64,000 nucleotides of DNA from Prinia subflava (Eukaryota; Chordata; Aves; Passeriformes; Cisticolidae). Below the pieces are notes generated by a model that saw only the letters and a list, made by a program, of their open reading frames with translations, did no database searches and had not been told where the DNA came from. Both the position numbers and the translations under genes were made by a program. This document shows, piece by piece, positions 1 to 9,590 of the stretch (its first letter is position 1; every line of letters begins with the position of its first letter). The stretch covers positions 1,674,001-1,738,000 of the forward strand of contig NW_026960614.1 in the NCBI RefSeq assembly GCF_021018805.1, written 5' to 3'.

Positions 1-484
1 GGTTGGATCGATAGATCAGATTGATCACTCAACCGCTGACTGACTGACACAGAGGCTTTTTATCCCAAATTGCAAAATGCATATTCATATTTTTTATCTA
101 CACACTAACCAATCTAGGTACAATTCTAAAGTTCGTAAAAACTACGAAAATCAGCGTCAAAACCTACGCACATAGCATATCTATTAACGTAAAACTCTGT
201 CTTACTAGCATAAGGTTCTACCTTGTTGTACATAAAACTCATACTAAAAATTATAAACAGTACCCTACTCTATTTTTGTTATGTCTGTACTCTATCACTA
301 AGCCTGAAGCTGTGTCCTTCTACACTGAACTAGGACTTAGGGCATGTAAAACTTAAGGCTCAGGGTTAGATTTCTACTTTATGTATCTAAAGCTTTTATA
401 TATTCTAATTTTTCTAAAGGTTTTAATTCTATCTCTGTACTTTTCACTCTCTGCGGAGGATCCATGGAAACATGGACTCCGACA
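1..484 (-). repeat. Partial LTR, family U (5' portion)
   Basis: This stretch is the reverse complement of the first part of the LTR at 36765-38123. On the minus strand it opens TGTCGGAGTCCATG at 484 and runs off the window at 1. A TATA-like ataaaaagcc lies near 51-62 (reverse strand). No polypurine tract precedes it on the minus strand, so it is probably an independent insertion beside the beta1 env end, not that provirus's own 3' LTR. The far end is outside the window. Confidence 0.8.
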
Positions 485-570
485 GAGCGTGAAGAATATG
501 TGTCTGTGTTGACCTAGAAGTAGAAACTAGTTTGTTTAGTTCTGCCTCAGATACACACTGTCAGAGAGAC

Positions 571-597
571 CTGCTGCTGCTGCTGCTGCTACTGCTG
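571..597. repeat. (CTG)n simple repeat
   Basis: Seven CTG units followed by ACTGCTG, in the stretch between the LTR at 1-484 and the env remnant. The surrounding 485-640 shows nothing else that I recognise. Confidence 0.9.
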
Positions 598-639
598 TCT
601 TGCTCTGTTTAACTCTTTCCTTGCACCAACACCTGTTCA

Positions 640-1127
640 CCCAACAACTCCCCCTTCTCTATTTTTAGATGTCATGGACAAAGCAAGTGCAAACATTGCT
701 TATTTTTGTGTGCCTTTAATGGCTCTAATTATGTTGAAAAGGACAAGACAGAAATTAAAAAATATATCACTCCTAGACAACCTAATCCAATAAAACCCCA
801 AACTCATAAATTTATTCCTGAAAACCATTTTTTTGATTTATCCAAGTAAGATAATTTTTTAAGTCTGTCAGTGCTTTTTGTTCCTCCAGAGTTTGCAAAT
901 CTCTGAGTTGATCTTTTAATTGAGTGTGAAGTGAGTGGATATCTTGTCTTTATCAAAGGTTCCTTGGAGGTGGTTTTTGATTATTTTCCAATTCTGTTCT
1001 GTTTCATTTCACGGAAGAGGAGTGACACATAAAGAGTTATGTATGTGTTCCCAATCGCAGTGTAAAGATATGTGGGTTTTTTGAGCCTCAACTCTTTCGC
1101 CAATCCACAAAAGAACACTTTCCAAGG
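640..1127 (-). pseudogene. env: beta1 env, TM subunit C-terminal half
   Basis: The minus strand continues the transmembrane subunit beyond the LTR at 1128-1456. Translated pieces in shifting frames give a HERV-K-like ectodomain: a 'WIGERVEA' stretch, then 'CDWEH' and 'NHLQGTFDKD', followed by a hydrophobic stretch that fits a decayed membrane anchor near 700-780. Several frame changes and stops are present, so this is a pseudogene. It should be contiguous with 1463-2011 once the inserted LTR is removed. Assignment rests on residue pattern and order after integrase; it is good for class and weaker for exact boundaries. Confidence 0.65.
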
Positions 1128-1456
1128 TGTTGCCATGAGTTTTCCTAGTTTGCTGAGCGTTCATACTAAAGTAGAAGTGTGTAGCTTCTCACGCTCCTTA
1201 ATGTAAACAGAAGATCATGTTTTGTAAATATTGCCATTGTTATGAATTCCTTCTACAAGAGAAGGGGAGGTTGAATGACAGCCTCCTTGACCAACGTGGG
1301 TAAGAGGTGGGGATGCCCACTCTCCAATCCATGGGCACCTTGCTAAAGGTATATAATAGGAAGAATAAACAAAGGGCAGGTCTTCTGCCCTGCTTGCTCT
1401 GATCAACCCAGACCTCTGTCTCTGAGTGTCCTTATCTGGCTAGGCTTGTGGTGATA
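1128..1456 (+). mobile_element. Solo LTR, family P, copy 1 (TSD CCAAGG)
   Basis: A 329-bp LTR starts TGTTGCCATGAG and ends GTGATA, flanked by CCAAGG at 1122-1127 and 1457-1462. It contains a TATA-like tatataata (about 1350) and aataaac (about 1367). Copies at 7607-7933 and 13728-14045 share start, promoter region and end. Six-bp duplication fits a class II (betaretrovirus-like) integrase. It splits the beta1 TM coding region. Confidence 0.9.
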
Positions 1457-1462
1457 CCAAGG

Positions 1463-2011
1463 CATCTAATCTGGTCATTATTTCCTTGTCAATTTGCTCT
1501 TGTGTTTGTAATACTTTTGTAATATTGGTCAGAGCTTGTCCCATGGTGTGGGCAGTTTGAATGGAATTGGTTAAAGCTGCAACAGATGCAGAGGCTGTGG
1601 TTAAAACTATTACAGCAGAAATGATGGCAAAGATCAACCAACTGAGAAATTTGCAAACTCGTTTCTTACTCTTTTGGATTTCCTCCTGGAATAATCGAGC
1701 CAATTGTGAGAGTCCATCTTGTCTTTCCCAAGTCCAAGTCAGATTTACAGGTACCCAAATTTCAGGTCTTCTCTTAAATGTAAGAAGGACAGAAAAGTTA
1801 TTCATATCTTCATTGGTTACACATGACTTAACAAAAGACTTAGCAGACAGAAAATACAAGCCATTCTTATAATCAACTGAAAAATCATTAGCTAAAGCAA
1901 AAACATATGGATGTGAAGTACAAGTCATTAGTGATTGTTTCTTTAACAATGTCAAATTTGCAATGGTAGTATTCTTGTTCAAGTTCACCTGGTGTATGGT
2001 ATTACCAAATG
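1463..2011 (-). pseudogene. env: beta1 env, SU end and TM start with fusion peptide
   Basis: An open frame on the minus strand (1440-2075, 211 codons, with its ends reading into inserted LTRs) gives the SU C-terminus ('WVPVNLTWTWE'), a basic KSKKR run as a likely SU/TM cleavage site, then a long hydrophobic segment rich in Ala, Ile and Val that fits the TM fusion peptide of HERV-K or MMTV-like Env, then a helical heptad region. The apparent Met start at 2075 lies in the antisense of the inserted LTR and is not a true start. The family role is membrane fusion; here only a fragment remains. Confidence 0.8.
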
Positions 2012-2302
2012 TGGTACTGACAATGGTCTGAATGTACGCATCAGGCAGCCACAGTGTCTGTGTGAAATCATTCACATACTACCTTCACACAGGCCTGAGA
2101 AAGTGGTCTGGGAAATCTTAAGAAGGAAATCAAAACAAACCTTGGGAAGTGAAATGTTTACAAAAGGGTGTAGGCTCTGAATGACCAATCATGTTCATTG
2201 TACCGAACTACTCTATAAAAGAGAATTTAGAAAAATAAAGATTGCTCTCATTTTCACCATCATATCGAGAGTCATGTCATTATTTCTATGCCATCTGAAA
2301 AC
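2012..2302 (+). repeat. LTR, family S, copy 1
   Basis: Promoter-like ctataaaag (2210s) and aataaag (2235) precede a 3' end of the form CTGAAAACCA. The reverse complement of 41543-41899 matches across about 290 bp, including the promoter block and both ends approximately. It interrupts beta1 env. No clear duplication is visible, so edges are accurate to about 10 bp. Related to the LTR at 53001-53333 of beta3. Confidence 0.7.
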
Positions 2303-3124
2303 CATAACGACAACCAAATGCAGGTAACAGCATTTTCGACAGATGATTATGAACACTTGATTGATTATTACCTAGATAATATTGAATCAATGGTCTGGCC
2401 ATTCCACTATCGTGCCAAACAATGCTGTGGTTTGCTTTTTGAGAGGCAAGAATGGTTTTATTTGTCCCCTTTTCTCTAAGGATACTATGTGGTCCCCAGT
2501 CATATATTCTCCCATACTGTAAGAATTGTTGTTGTGGTTGTTGTCCTAATCATTATGTCCATTCCAAATTTCATAAATTGAAAGTGGACATAAAAAGACA
2601 TCTGGGATAATGAGGTGGGATGGCATCCACAGGATTGTTGGAGATAGAATGGTCAGCAATGTAATAGCAGTCAATTTTTTTCCTGAGGATTCGTATTTCA
2701 AGTGCAATTGTATAGAAAAACTGGCTCAAGGTAAAGGTGAAAAGGTATTAGTTTGATTCCACATTAAGCAAATAGGCAGTAAATCAGCAACATAAGAAGC
2801 ATCAGTAATATATGTATTTACAACATCCTGATCTAGGGGAGGAAGCCAAGTTCCTCCTACCCATTCTGTTCCATTGTTGCTGAGGGGAGGCTCTGGATCC
2901 CACCAGGTCAGAAGCCGGAACAGCGGTGGGCTGAAAATGTGTGCCAAATAGATTCTTCCTTCCACCATTTGATGGCAGTATAGCAGAAGAAAGACAACAA
3001 GAGTCACTGTTGTCGTCCTTGGCTGGGTTTGATGTATCTTGCCGGGAGCCAATATGGTCCTGTGGGCAAAGAAACACATCCATAACCTCTTCCTCAAGCT
3101 AACACTGGAACCGGACCTTTCCAC
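2303..3124 (-). pseudogene. env: beta1 env, SU N-terminal half with signal peptide
   Basis: The open frame 2726-3124 (132 codons) starts with a charged leader, then a hydrophobic signal-like segment ('TLVVFLLLY'), then a Trp- and Pro-rich SU start ('WVGGTWLPPLD'). Between 2303 and 2725 further SU coding is visible in other frames (for example an N-glycosylation-like 'KANHS' stretch near 2430), with frameshifts. The long basic leader before the signal is usual for betaretroviral Env. It lies directly downstream of integrase, as expected. Broken by frame changes and by the LTR at 2012-2302. Confidence 0.75.
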
Positions 3125-3810
3125 TGACCAGTGTACATATCCTTGTATGTAACTTCTGGGTGAACTCCTTCTCCATCAGTTGTCTGACCCAGGTACCTTT
3201 GATTTCCTGTGACGTCATCCCTAGTGGAAAGATTCAAAAAAATTAAAACATAGGTTACTTTGTCAAGCTGCTCCTGAGGGAGCATGCCAATGGGATTCCC
3301 CCTTTTTTTGTTTCTGAAGCATGTTTTTTAATGTGTAATGTGCCCTCTCCACTATGGCTTGGCCTGTTGGAGAGTGGGCAATACCTGTAACATGTTTGAT
3401 CCCCCAAGTGTGGAAAAAATCTTGTGTTTTTCGAGATGTATATGCAGGGCCATTATCTGTTTTTATGTGCTGAGGGATCCCCATAGTGTAAAAGGCACGC
3501 AGCCAATGTTGGGTGGCATCTTTTGATTTCTCACCTTTGTAAGCTGTTGCTATTATGAAACCTGAAAATGTATCAATAGAAACATGCACATATTTAAAAA
3601 TCCTAAAACTCGATATATGGGTAACATCTGTTTGCCAGATATCGTTAGGTTTTAACCCTCATGGGTTTTACCTATTATTTGTGGTAAGGAAAAAGTTTGC
3701 TGGCATTGTGAACAAGCATTCACTATATCTAGAGCTTGTGGAAAGATTAAGCCAAAGTGTTTTGCCAGTGCTTGAGCATTTTAATGATAGAAATCATGAG
3801 AAGATTTTGC
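3094..3810 (-). pseudogene. pol: beta1 integrase
   Basis: The minus frame 3263-3589 holds the catalytic core with all three acidic residues: Asp in 'VSIDTFSG', Asp in 'KTDNGPAYTS' and Glu in 'AIVERAHYTLK', spaced as in retroviral DD35E integrases. The N-terminal zinc-binding region upstream (3590-3810) is degraded. The C-terminal domain continues in another frame at 3094-3285 ('QWKGPVPVLA'), as in class II integrases, and runs into the env leader. A frameshift near 3275 separates core and tail. Function in the family: insertion of viral DNA into host DNA. Confidence 0.85.
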
Positions 3811-4250
3811 CTGCCCTTATTTCTGTGATATACTGACTGCCATGGCAAGACCATTTGCCCTCGCATTAACTTCCACTAGAGGTCCAGGCAGAGTGGTGTG
3901 TGACCTAAGGTGTAGGATATAGTATTCATGAGATCTGTGAAGTAAAAGGTTATACAGAGTGGCTAATAACACAAAAAGATCTTTGTTAGAGACTTCCTTC
4001 AGGAACTCATGTTCTATTCTCTCAACAACTCCTGTCACATAAAGAGAATCACAAACAGTGTTAATAGGTTCCTGTGAAAAAAGATGAAATGCTTCTACCA
4101 CAGCTGCCAGATCGACTAGCTGGGTAGATCCAGGTTAGAAAGTTGAGTGTTCACATTGTCCTGTATCATTTCCTCACAGGGTCACAGCTTTGTATGTTTC
4201 CCTGATCCATCAGTGAAAACAGTTTTTGCATCAAGAATTGGCATTTTTGA
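3811..4250 (-). pseudogene. pol: beta1 RNase H domain
   Basis: The minus frame 3817-4101 matches the second half of a betaretroviral RNase H, with the catalytic Asp in 'CDSLYV'. The family's 'NARAD' motif reads NARAN here, so one catalytic Asp has become Asn. The first half at about 4100-4250 still shows 'VFTDGSGK' with the first catalytic Asp but has in-frame stops. The LTR block at 4252-5739 separates it from the RT connection region. Confidence 0.8.
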
Positions 4251-4831
4251 CTGTAGATGTCTTGGTTGAAAGGAAATGTCCTAGGGTGACTTTATGATGC
4301 TTGTATCCCCAATCATCTGTTCTGTCTGTGCTGTATATTGAGTTCTGTGCCTTTAAGACTGGCTCTGAGAGCAAAGCAGGGAACGAAGAAGCGCCAAGTT
4401 TGTTTTGAAAACAGCTCTCACTCCTGCACATTCCTGTCTGGATGGTGGTTCATCTGAAGCACCAACCAGCAGCTGCAACAGATTTTTTTTTTCTTCTTCT
4501 TTTTTTTTTTTTTTAGTTAGTTTTGGCTAGCTAAAGCAGAGAAGTTCTCTAGACTGTTTTTCTGTTTGTTTGGTTGGGTTTTTTTTCTTTTTTTTTTTTC
4601 CTTGGGACTCTTTAAATCTGCTCCAGACTGAAAACCCCAGAAGAGCACTGAGGGCTTGCACCTGCAGCCCGCTGGGCCTGGACCTCCAGAGGGACTGATA
4701 AGAGACTGAGTGAGCTGAGCTACCCACAGCAAAGATTTTTCTCATGTTTGCCATCTCTCTTCTTAGCAGCGAGAGGTTTTATTGTTTCATATTATTCATT
4801 CTTTGTGCTTGTGGGCATTTTGTTTGTTAAA

Positions 4832-5601
4832 TGTTGGAGTCCAGGATATCCCTCTGGCCGCCCTGGAGGATTTGAAGACTGTACAGGAGGGTTTGGAGAC
4901 TGTACGGGGGGGTCTGGGATCTGTACATGGGGGTCAGTTAGACCCACACAGATCTCAGGAGGACACTGACTCTGATTCCTGTTCATGGGAGTGAACACTC
5001 ACATGCAGGAAGAATCACAAATCCTAAGAATTTAAAATAAGTAGTGGGTGGTTTATTATAGAGTATAAATATAGAAATTAGGATTCTTAGTAGATGGGGC
5101 TGAAGAGGCAAGATGGAGGAATTGGGGAGTGGCCCCTGTCCTCCTTGTTCTTGCTCTCGTCCCCCATCTTGTGCTGAGTTGGGTTTTAGAGATTGGCTTA
5201 GAGTAGAACTGACATGTTAGTATAGGTAGTAGGTATTGGTAAAATTTTGTAAATAAAAAATACGTCTCAGACAGTGGTTGGGTCAAGGGTACCTTACTTA
5301 AGGTGCGGGGCTCTCTGATCCGCCCCAGTCCAGCCGCGTGTCTTGCTTTGCTGGGGACGCCTTGCAAAGGTGGACAAGAACTGATAGATAATTAAGAATA
5401 AACAGCTTGATAACACGAACTACTGGACTCAACTTGTCGTCTCTGGCTTTGGTGTGAAACACCCAGGGCAAAGAGAAGACTGAAAACCTTATTACCTCTG
5501 GGAACAGCAACCCAGAGGAAACTCCCAGGGAACAGCAACCTTGGGGGAACCCTCATTACCTTGGGAACAGCAACCCCAAGGAGAATCTCAGGGAAACAAC
5601 A
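4832..5601 (+). mobile_element. Solo LTR, hairpin family H, copy 1 (TSD GTTAAA)
   Basis: A 770-bp LTR runs from TGTTGGAGTCCAGG to AAACAACA and is flanked by GTTAAA at 4826-4831 and 5602-5607. A TATA-like tataaata lies near 5063 and aataaac near 5396, giving U3-R-U5 order on the plus strand. The part downstream of the poly(A) signal carries a row of hairpins (5495-5597). Copies occur at 11545-12347 and 51735-52541 on the minus strand. Insertion is younger than the LTR R that holds it. Confidence 0.92.
5495..5597 (+). repeat. U5 hairpin array (constant loop AACAGCAA)
   Basis: Three stem-loops with an identical loop are visible: CCTCTGGG/CCCAGAGG around 5503-5510, CCCAGGG/CCTTGGG around 5531-5538 (one G-U pair) and CCTTGGG/CCCAAGG around 5566-5573. 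A fourth starts at 5586 and is cut by the LTR end. Stem sequence differs while pairing is kept. The array lies in U5, so in a full-length viral RNA it would sit in the 5' leader. Confidence 0.8.
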
Positions 5602-5754
5602 GTTAAATAAATAGTTTTTTCCACTTTTCTCCAAGGAAGTTCTTTTCCCGGACTGGCGGGGGGGACGGACCTTTTGATTTTTCTTTTCAGAGGGACCCTA
5701 TTTGGAGGTTTCCTCCCAAATTTGCCTTAAACCAGGACAGGGAAGTTATTTGAA

Positions 5755-6253
5755 GGACTGCAACAATGCATGTCAAGCCATCATGTGAATAAACTGTCCA
5801 TTATAGTCTGCAAGGGCAATTTGAAATTACAGTGATTCCCTGGGAGGATTCTCTAATTCTGCTGCAGTAATAGGGAAATGTATCGTTGCTGGATCATATC
5901 CTGTTAGGTTCTGACATCAGAGTCATCCCATCAACAGGAGTCGAATAATCATTTCAAGTTTAGTGGTTATAGTATTTGAAAAGGTGTGTGTCAAGAAAAT
6001 CCATTCTAGTAACCAGAGACGATGTACTTGCACACCACATTGGCCAATAAGGGCATAGGGTTGGAAAAACTGCAAAATCAGGAACAGCCTCAAAGGCAAA
6101 TCTGGGTTTCGACATGTGGAAAAGGACTTGTTGATTTTTTCACTTTCAGTCTCTAAAGCTTTTTGGGGAGTTTTTGTCAAATGCCATGGGGAAGAGAGGT
6201 CTGGGTCCCCTTTTAGCAAGTGAAATTGTGGCAGCTCAAGACTTCTGAACAAC
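5755..6253 (-). pseudogene. pol: beta1 RT connection region
   Basis: The minus frame 5923-6252 (109 codons) fits the betaretroviral segment between RT palm and RNase H ('FHLLKGDPDLSSP', then 'LEWIFLTH'). A second piece at 5755-5920 in shifted frames continues it ('FPITAAELE'). It provides thumb and connection folds in the intact enzyme. It is cut off from the palm by the segment 6254-7075 and from RNase H by LTR R. Confidence 0.75.
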
Positions 6254-6259
6254 AGAACC

Positions 6260-6692
6260 TGTGGAATTGCATTTTATTGAAATTGTATGCTCTGGCTCAC
6301 TCCTGGAAAGTGTATGGTTTATGCCAAGTCTGTAACCTCCCCTGCAGTATCGTGTGTCTGTAAACTCATTGGCCTGAGAATCTATCCGCGCCCATTTCGA
6401 AACTCCCTGATAAAGGTGCAAACGGAGAGGGCTCTCTCTCTTTGCCCTGGAGGCCTCCAGAGGCTCCACTCCTCTCCCCTTCCCTCTCCCCTTCCCTCTC
6501 CCCTTCCCCCTCTCCCCCTCCTTCTCCCTCTCCCCCAGTGACCATGCTGCCTTCCTGGAGTCAAACTCCAAATAAATCCTCATCAGCCATCTAGAGTCTC
6601 CTTGCCTGCCTGCATGCAAATACCAACGAACCTAGAGCCCAGGGGGCTCCCGGGGAACCGTCCCCGGGCCCCCCCCAATCTAAATTACAACA
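6260..6692 (+). mobile_element. Solo LTR, family K, copy 1 (TSD AGAACC)
   Basis: A 433-bp LTR from TGTGGAATTGCATTTTAT to TTACAACA, flanked by AGAACC at 6254-6259 and 6693-6698. It has a long pyrimidine-rich (ccctctcccctt)n block at 6465-6535 and aaataaatcc at 6570. Copy 2 is at 54881-55286. Open frames over this block on either strand come from the low-complexity tract and are not genes. Confidence 0.93.
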
Positions 6693-6698
6693 AGAACC

Positions 6699-7075
6699 AA
6701 TATGATTTCAGCAGAAGACAATTTGTTTTTTTACATTAAACTACAATTATAGACTCTAAATTGTTTGTTCATAAGTTCACGCATCATCTCATTGGCTGAC
6801 TCGCCTTGTCCACAAAGCAGGAACCCATCCTTCAGGACACCAAATTGATCAACGCCCATCATCACGTTGCACCTCCTTTATCTAGGTTTTTTCATTTTTG
6901 GTAGTTAGTTTCTCAGGCTCTTCATTCTTATTTTAGTCCTGTTTTTCTCAGTATCCTTGATGAATTCCTGGTAGTTCTGATAACAAAAACTGCAGGTGGT
7001 TTTTCAAGTTTACTTACATTTTGGCTGGTAAACAGAATGGCTGAAGTTATGCAGATACATTGCTACATGAAATAA
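6699..7075. other. Unassigned segment inside beta1 pol
   Basis: The RT palm frame loses its family pattern near 7075-7090 and the connection region resumes left of 6254, so about 380 bp here (plus the nested LTR) is foreign or scrambled. It is AT-rich, with no recognised coding pattern. Confidence 0.4.
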
Positions 7076-7600
7076 AGATGATTCTCCTGTTGTAATTCCA
7101 AACAGAGGGCCAACCCAATTAATGGTTCCCAGTAACTTTTGCAAGTCATTCAACTTGTGTATGTTCATTTTCAAAGTTACTGGCTGTGGAGTGACTGTTC
7201 TGAGCAGTTTATAGCCCAAGTATTTACAAGAGGGTTCTGTTTGGATTTTGTCTGTGGCTATGCACAGACCACTGCTGGTGTGTGTTATTTTTAAAGCTCC
7301 AAGGCAATCACGCAACAATGTTGTTCTGTTGGAGGCAATTAAAATATTGTTCATATAGTGATACAGTAAAACAGATGGATATTTGTGCTGTATTGGCTGT
7401 ATTGCTGAATGAATGACAAATTGACAAATAGTTGCACCGTTTCTCATACCATGGGGTAAGACCACCCAGTGGTATTGTTGCATGGGTATTTCAAGACTGA
7501 CAAATGGTAAAGAAAAGGCAAATTTAGCTGCATTGTCAGGATGCAGAGAAATTATGAAAAAGAAGTCTTTTAAATCAATTATTGCCAATTCTCAATGTTC
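7076..7600 (-). pseudogene. pol: beta1 reverse transcriptase palm
   Basis: The minus frame 7010-7588 (192 codons) shows 'AIIDLKDFF' (motif A with catalytic Asp), 'VVLPHGMRNGATICQ' (motif B-like) and 'LLYHYMNNILIAS' in place of the YMDD motif. Both catalytic Asp residues of YMDD have become Asn, a change that would inactivate polymerisation. The last codons after about 7090 do not follow the family. The N-terminal fingers lie at 7940-8225, separated by the LTR at 7607-7933. Confidence 0.85.
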
Positions 7601-7606
7601 GAGAAT

Positions 7607-7933
7607 TGGCACCATGAGATTTCTTAGTTTTCTGAGCATTCATATTAAAGTACAAATTCTCACTTTCTCATGCTCTTTCATGTAAACAAAAGATCGTGTT
7701 TTGTAAATATTGCCATTGCTTTCACATTCCTTCTCCAAAAGAAGGGGAGGTTGAATGGCAGTCCTTTTGACCAATGTCGTTGAGAGGTGGGGATTCCACT
7801 CTCCAATCCATGGTCACCTTTCTGAAAGTATATAATAGCGTGTAATAAACATAGGGCTCTCTCTGCCTGGCTGTTCTCTCTCACAAGTTCCAAGTCTCCG
7901 TGTGTGGTCATTTGAGTGTGGCAAACAGTGACA
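7607..7933 (+). mobile_element. Solo LTR, family P, copy 2 (TSD GAGAAT)
   Basis: A 327-bp LTR from TGGCACCATGAG to CAGTGACA, flanked by GAGAAT at 7601-7606 and 7934-7939. It shares the tatataatag promoter block (7830s) and aataaac (7845) with copy 1. It splits beta1 RT between the fingers and motif A. Confidence 0.93.
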
Positions 7934-7939
7934 GAGAAT

Positions 7940-8225
7940 CATTGTGGGGTTAGGTATTTCTGGTTATGATGACCCCATAGGTGACATGACTGCAATGACT
8001 GCCCTGAGACCCTCTATAAGTCTCCACTTTACCGATTTTTTAGGAGTAATGAAAATACTTGTGTTCCACGGGCTGGTGGAGGGGACTATGTGACCCAATT
8101 GTAGTTGTTCCTGTACAAAGATTTGGACTTGGTTAAGCCGTTTGCCTCTTAAGGGCCACTGGTCTTTCCGTACAGCCTTTTCAGTAAGCCAGGTAAGTTT
8201 CAGGAGCGGCATTTCGTCAGTGGCC
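7940..8225 (-). pseudogene. pol: beta1 RT N-terminal fingers
   Basis: In the minus frame 7964-8431 the last 80 codons fit the start of class II RT: 'DQWPLRGKRLNQVQIFVQE', then 'STSPWNTSIFITPKKS' and 'KWRLIEGLRAV'. The frame's earlier codons overlap protease in another frame, so a frameshift lies near 8225. The part after 7964 is cut by LTR P copy 2. Confidence 0.8.
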
Positions 8226-8545
8226 CCTATCAAAAATGTGTTGAAATGATCAAGCCCCATTGAGTCAGTAGATCTCTCCCCCACAAAGTACCTGGGACTG
8301 GGAATACATACGGTTGCAAGGTGGCTGTCTTGCCTTCTGGTCCAACAATGTGTAGTTCTTTGGCTGATTGCCATGGTATCTGATGTTCTCCAATTCCAGT
8401 GACAATCACCACATAGGGTGCCAAGGGACAATCAGGAGGCCACTCCTTCTGCTCTGTGATGGATACAGCGACTCCGGTACCAACCAATCCTGCAAAAGAT
8501 GTAGAGTCTATTTTGCAGGTAAGTAATGGCTGTTGTGTTCCAATT
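8226..8545 (-). pseudogene. pro: beta1 protease, catalytic Asp lost
   Basis: The minus frame 8230-8487 (85 codons) gives the C-terminal protease pattern ('YVFPVPGTLWGRDLLTQWG'), where the Gly-Arg-Asp triad of retroviral aspartic proteases is clear. At the active site the sequence reads 'GLVGTGVAVSI' where the family has Asp-Thr-Gly-Ala-Asp, so the catalytic Asp is Gly. It lies between dUTPase and RT, as expected. Confidence 0.75.
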
Positions 8546-8760
8546 ACTTTAAACCAAAAGATCTGAGGAACACCTGTGCTCCCAATGCTCCAATTGTTTC
8601 ATTGCTGCTGCAATATTGACACTGGACAAGGAATTGCTGGCAATGGTATGAGTTGTGCCAAGCGTTTCCATTTAGGCATAGTGCAAGGGGAGTTAGGAGT
8701 CCAAGCCATAATTTTGATTTGCCCTTTATAATCTGCATCAATAATTCCTGGTAAAATAAT
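8546..8760 (-). pseudogene. pro: beta1 dUTPase, C-terminal half
   Basis: Around 8700-8755 the minus strand reads 'GIIDADYKGQIKIMAW', the third conserved dUTPase motif. The following residues continue toward 'AQLIPLP'-like motif 4. The first half of the domain is at 9360-9590, on the other side of LTR A copy 1. In betaretroviruses dUTPase is fused upstream of protease and hydrolyses dUTP. Confidence 0.8.
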
Positions 8761-9359
8761 TGTGCTGGTTTGAAAGCAAAACCCGTGAGAGACTCCAAGT
8801 CAGAAATACAATTTAATAGGAGAGAGAGAAGGAAAAAAAAGTAAAATAAAATGAAATATAAGCAATAGCACAAAAAAAAAAAAAAACCAACAAAAAAAAC
8901 CAAACACTGATAGAGTCAGAATACAACCTGACACCCTGTTAGTTAGGGTGGTGGTAGCAGTCCAGATGAAGCAGTCTTGTTGAAGCAGTGGTCCTGTAGA
9001 AAGGTCTGGTAGCTCTTGTCCTCTGGAAATCCAGTGGGTAAGGCCTGCTGTGCTGTCCCAAATCCTAGATTATATCCAGGTGGGAATGCTCCTCCCCCTG
9101 AGCGGAGCATCTCACAATGGGATGATGTAATTTTATGAGTCATGCAGTGGGTCCTTGATTGTCCATTAAACAGAGATAGCTCCTGGAGGGAGTTACCAAT
9201 GAGTCATGGGCAAGGCCTTGATGGCCCATTAACACAAGATAGTCGGGGGGGGGGGGGGGGGGGGCCCAAGGGAAACACTGCCCTACCTAGTTTCAACAGC
9301 TCCTGAAGATGGTGACAGAATACATACTTTGGGCACATCTTACATTGTAACCTAGGACA
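8761..9359 (-). mobile_element. ERVL-type LTR, family A, copy 1 (TSD ATAAT/ATAAA)
   Basis: On the minus strand a 599-bp LTR runs from TGTCCTAGGTTACAATG (9359) to ACCAGCACA (8761), flanked by ATAAT at 8756-8760 and ATAAA at 9360-9364 (4 of 5). Five-bp duplications fit ERVL-type elements. It splits the dUTPase domain of beta1. Other copies: 16768-17668, 56800-57821 and 63329-63558. Confidence 0.85.
9245..9264. repeat. Homopolymer run of 20 G
   Basis: Twenty consecutive G bases inside LTR A copy 1 (C on the LTR's sense strand). The length may be unreliable in the assembly. Confidence 0.85.
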
Positions 9360-9590
9360 ATAAACAATCCAGTTGGAGTGGCAGAAGAGCTACCCAATAA
9401 TAAAGCATGGATTTGAAATGGTAGTGAACCAAAACCAGCAGTGGGTAGTAGATTAACAAAAGTGTCTTTAAGACGGTTGTAGAGCTGATGGCCACATCCA
9501 GGCCAGTAGAGCTTGGGGTGCCCCTTGCCAAACCTGAGTTTGCGTTGGGGGTTGGCTGAATTGGGCACCATTGGGTTGAGGGGCACCTAG
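9360..9590 (-). pseudogene. pro: beta1 dUTPase, N-terminal half
   Basis: The minus frame 9293-9586 ends with 'LLLGSSSATPTGLFIV', the second conserved dUTPase motif (family form G-R-S-S; the Arg is Ser here), directly before the LTR at 9359. Continuity with 8546-8760 shows that the LTR landed within this domain. Confidence 0.75.

Larger units (their letters stand above)
4252..5739 (-). mobile_element. ERVL-type LTR, family R, interrupted by a solo LTR
   Basis: On the minus strand this starts TGTCCTGGTTTAAGG at 5739, a beginning I associate with avian ERVL-type LTRs, and ends near 4252. It sits between the RT connection and RNase H of beta1. The solo LTR 4832-5601 is nested inside. Poly-T tracts at 4482-4515 and 4570-4601 lie within it. 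The surrounding TTTGA words (4246-4250 and 5749-5753) may mark a duplication but do not touch both ends exactly. Confidence 0.6.

Noticed and set aside
1..484. LTR at the window start as the 3' LTR of beta1
   Set aside because: No polypurine tract precedes it on the minus strand, and its family (U) also occurs as an independent solo LTR.
1440..2075. Met at 2075 as the start of an env gene
   Set aside because: That end of the frame lies in the antisense of the inserted LTR S copy 1.
6236..6619. Glu/Gly-rich 127-codon minus frame
   Set aside because: Generated by the pyrimidine tract of LTR K; stops and composition argue against a gene.
7587..7611. A 9-bp inverted repeat CCAATTCTC / GAGAATTGG at the left edge of LTR P copy 2
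   Set aside because: Explained by the RT coding sequence next to the duplicated GAGAAT; not a functional palindrome.
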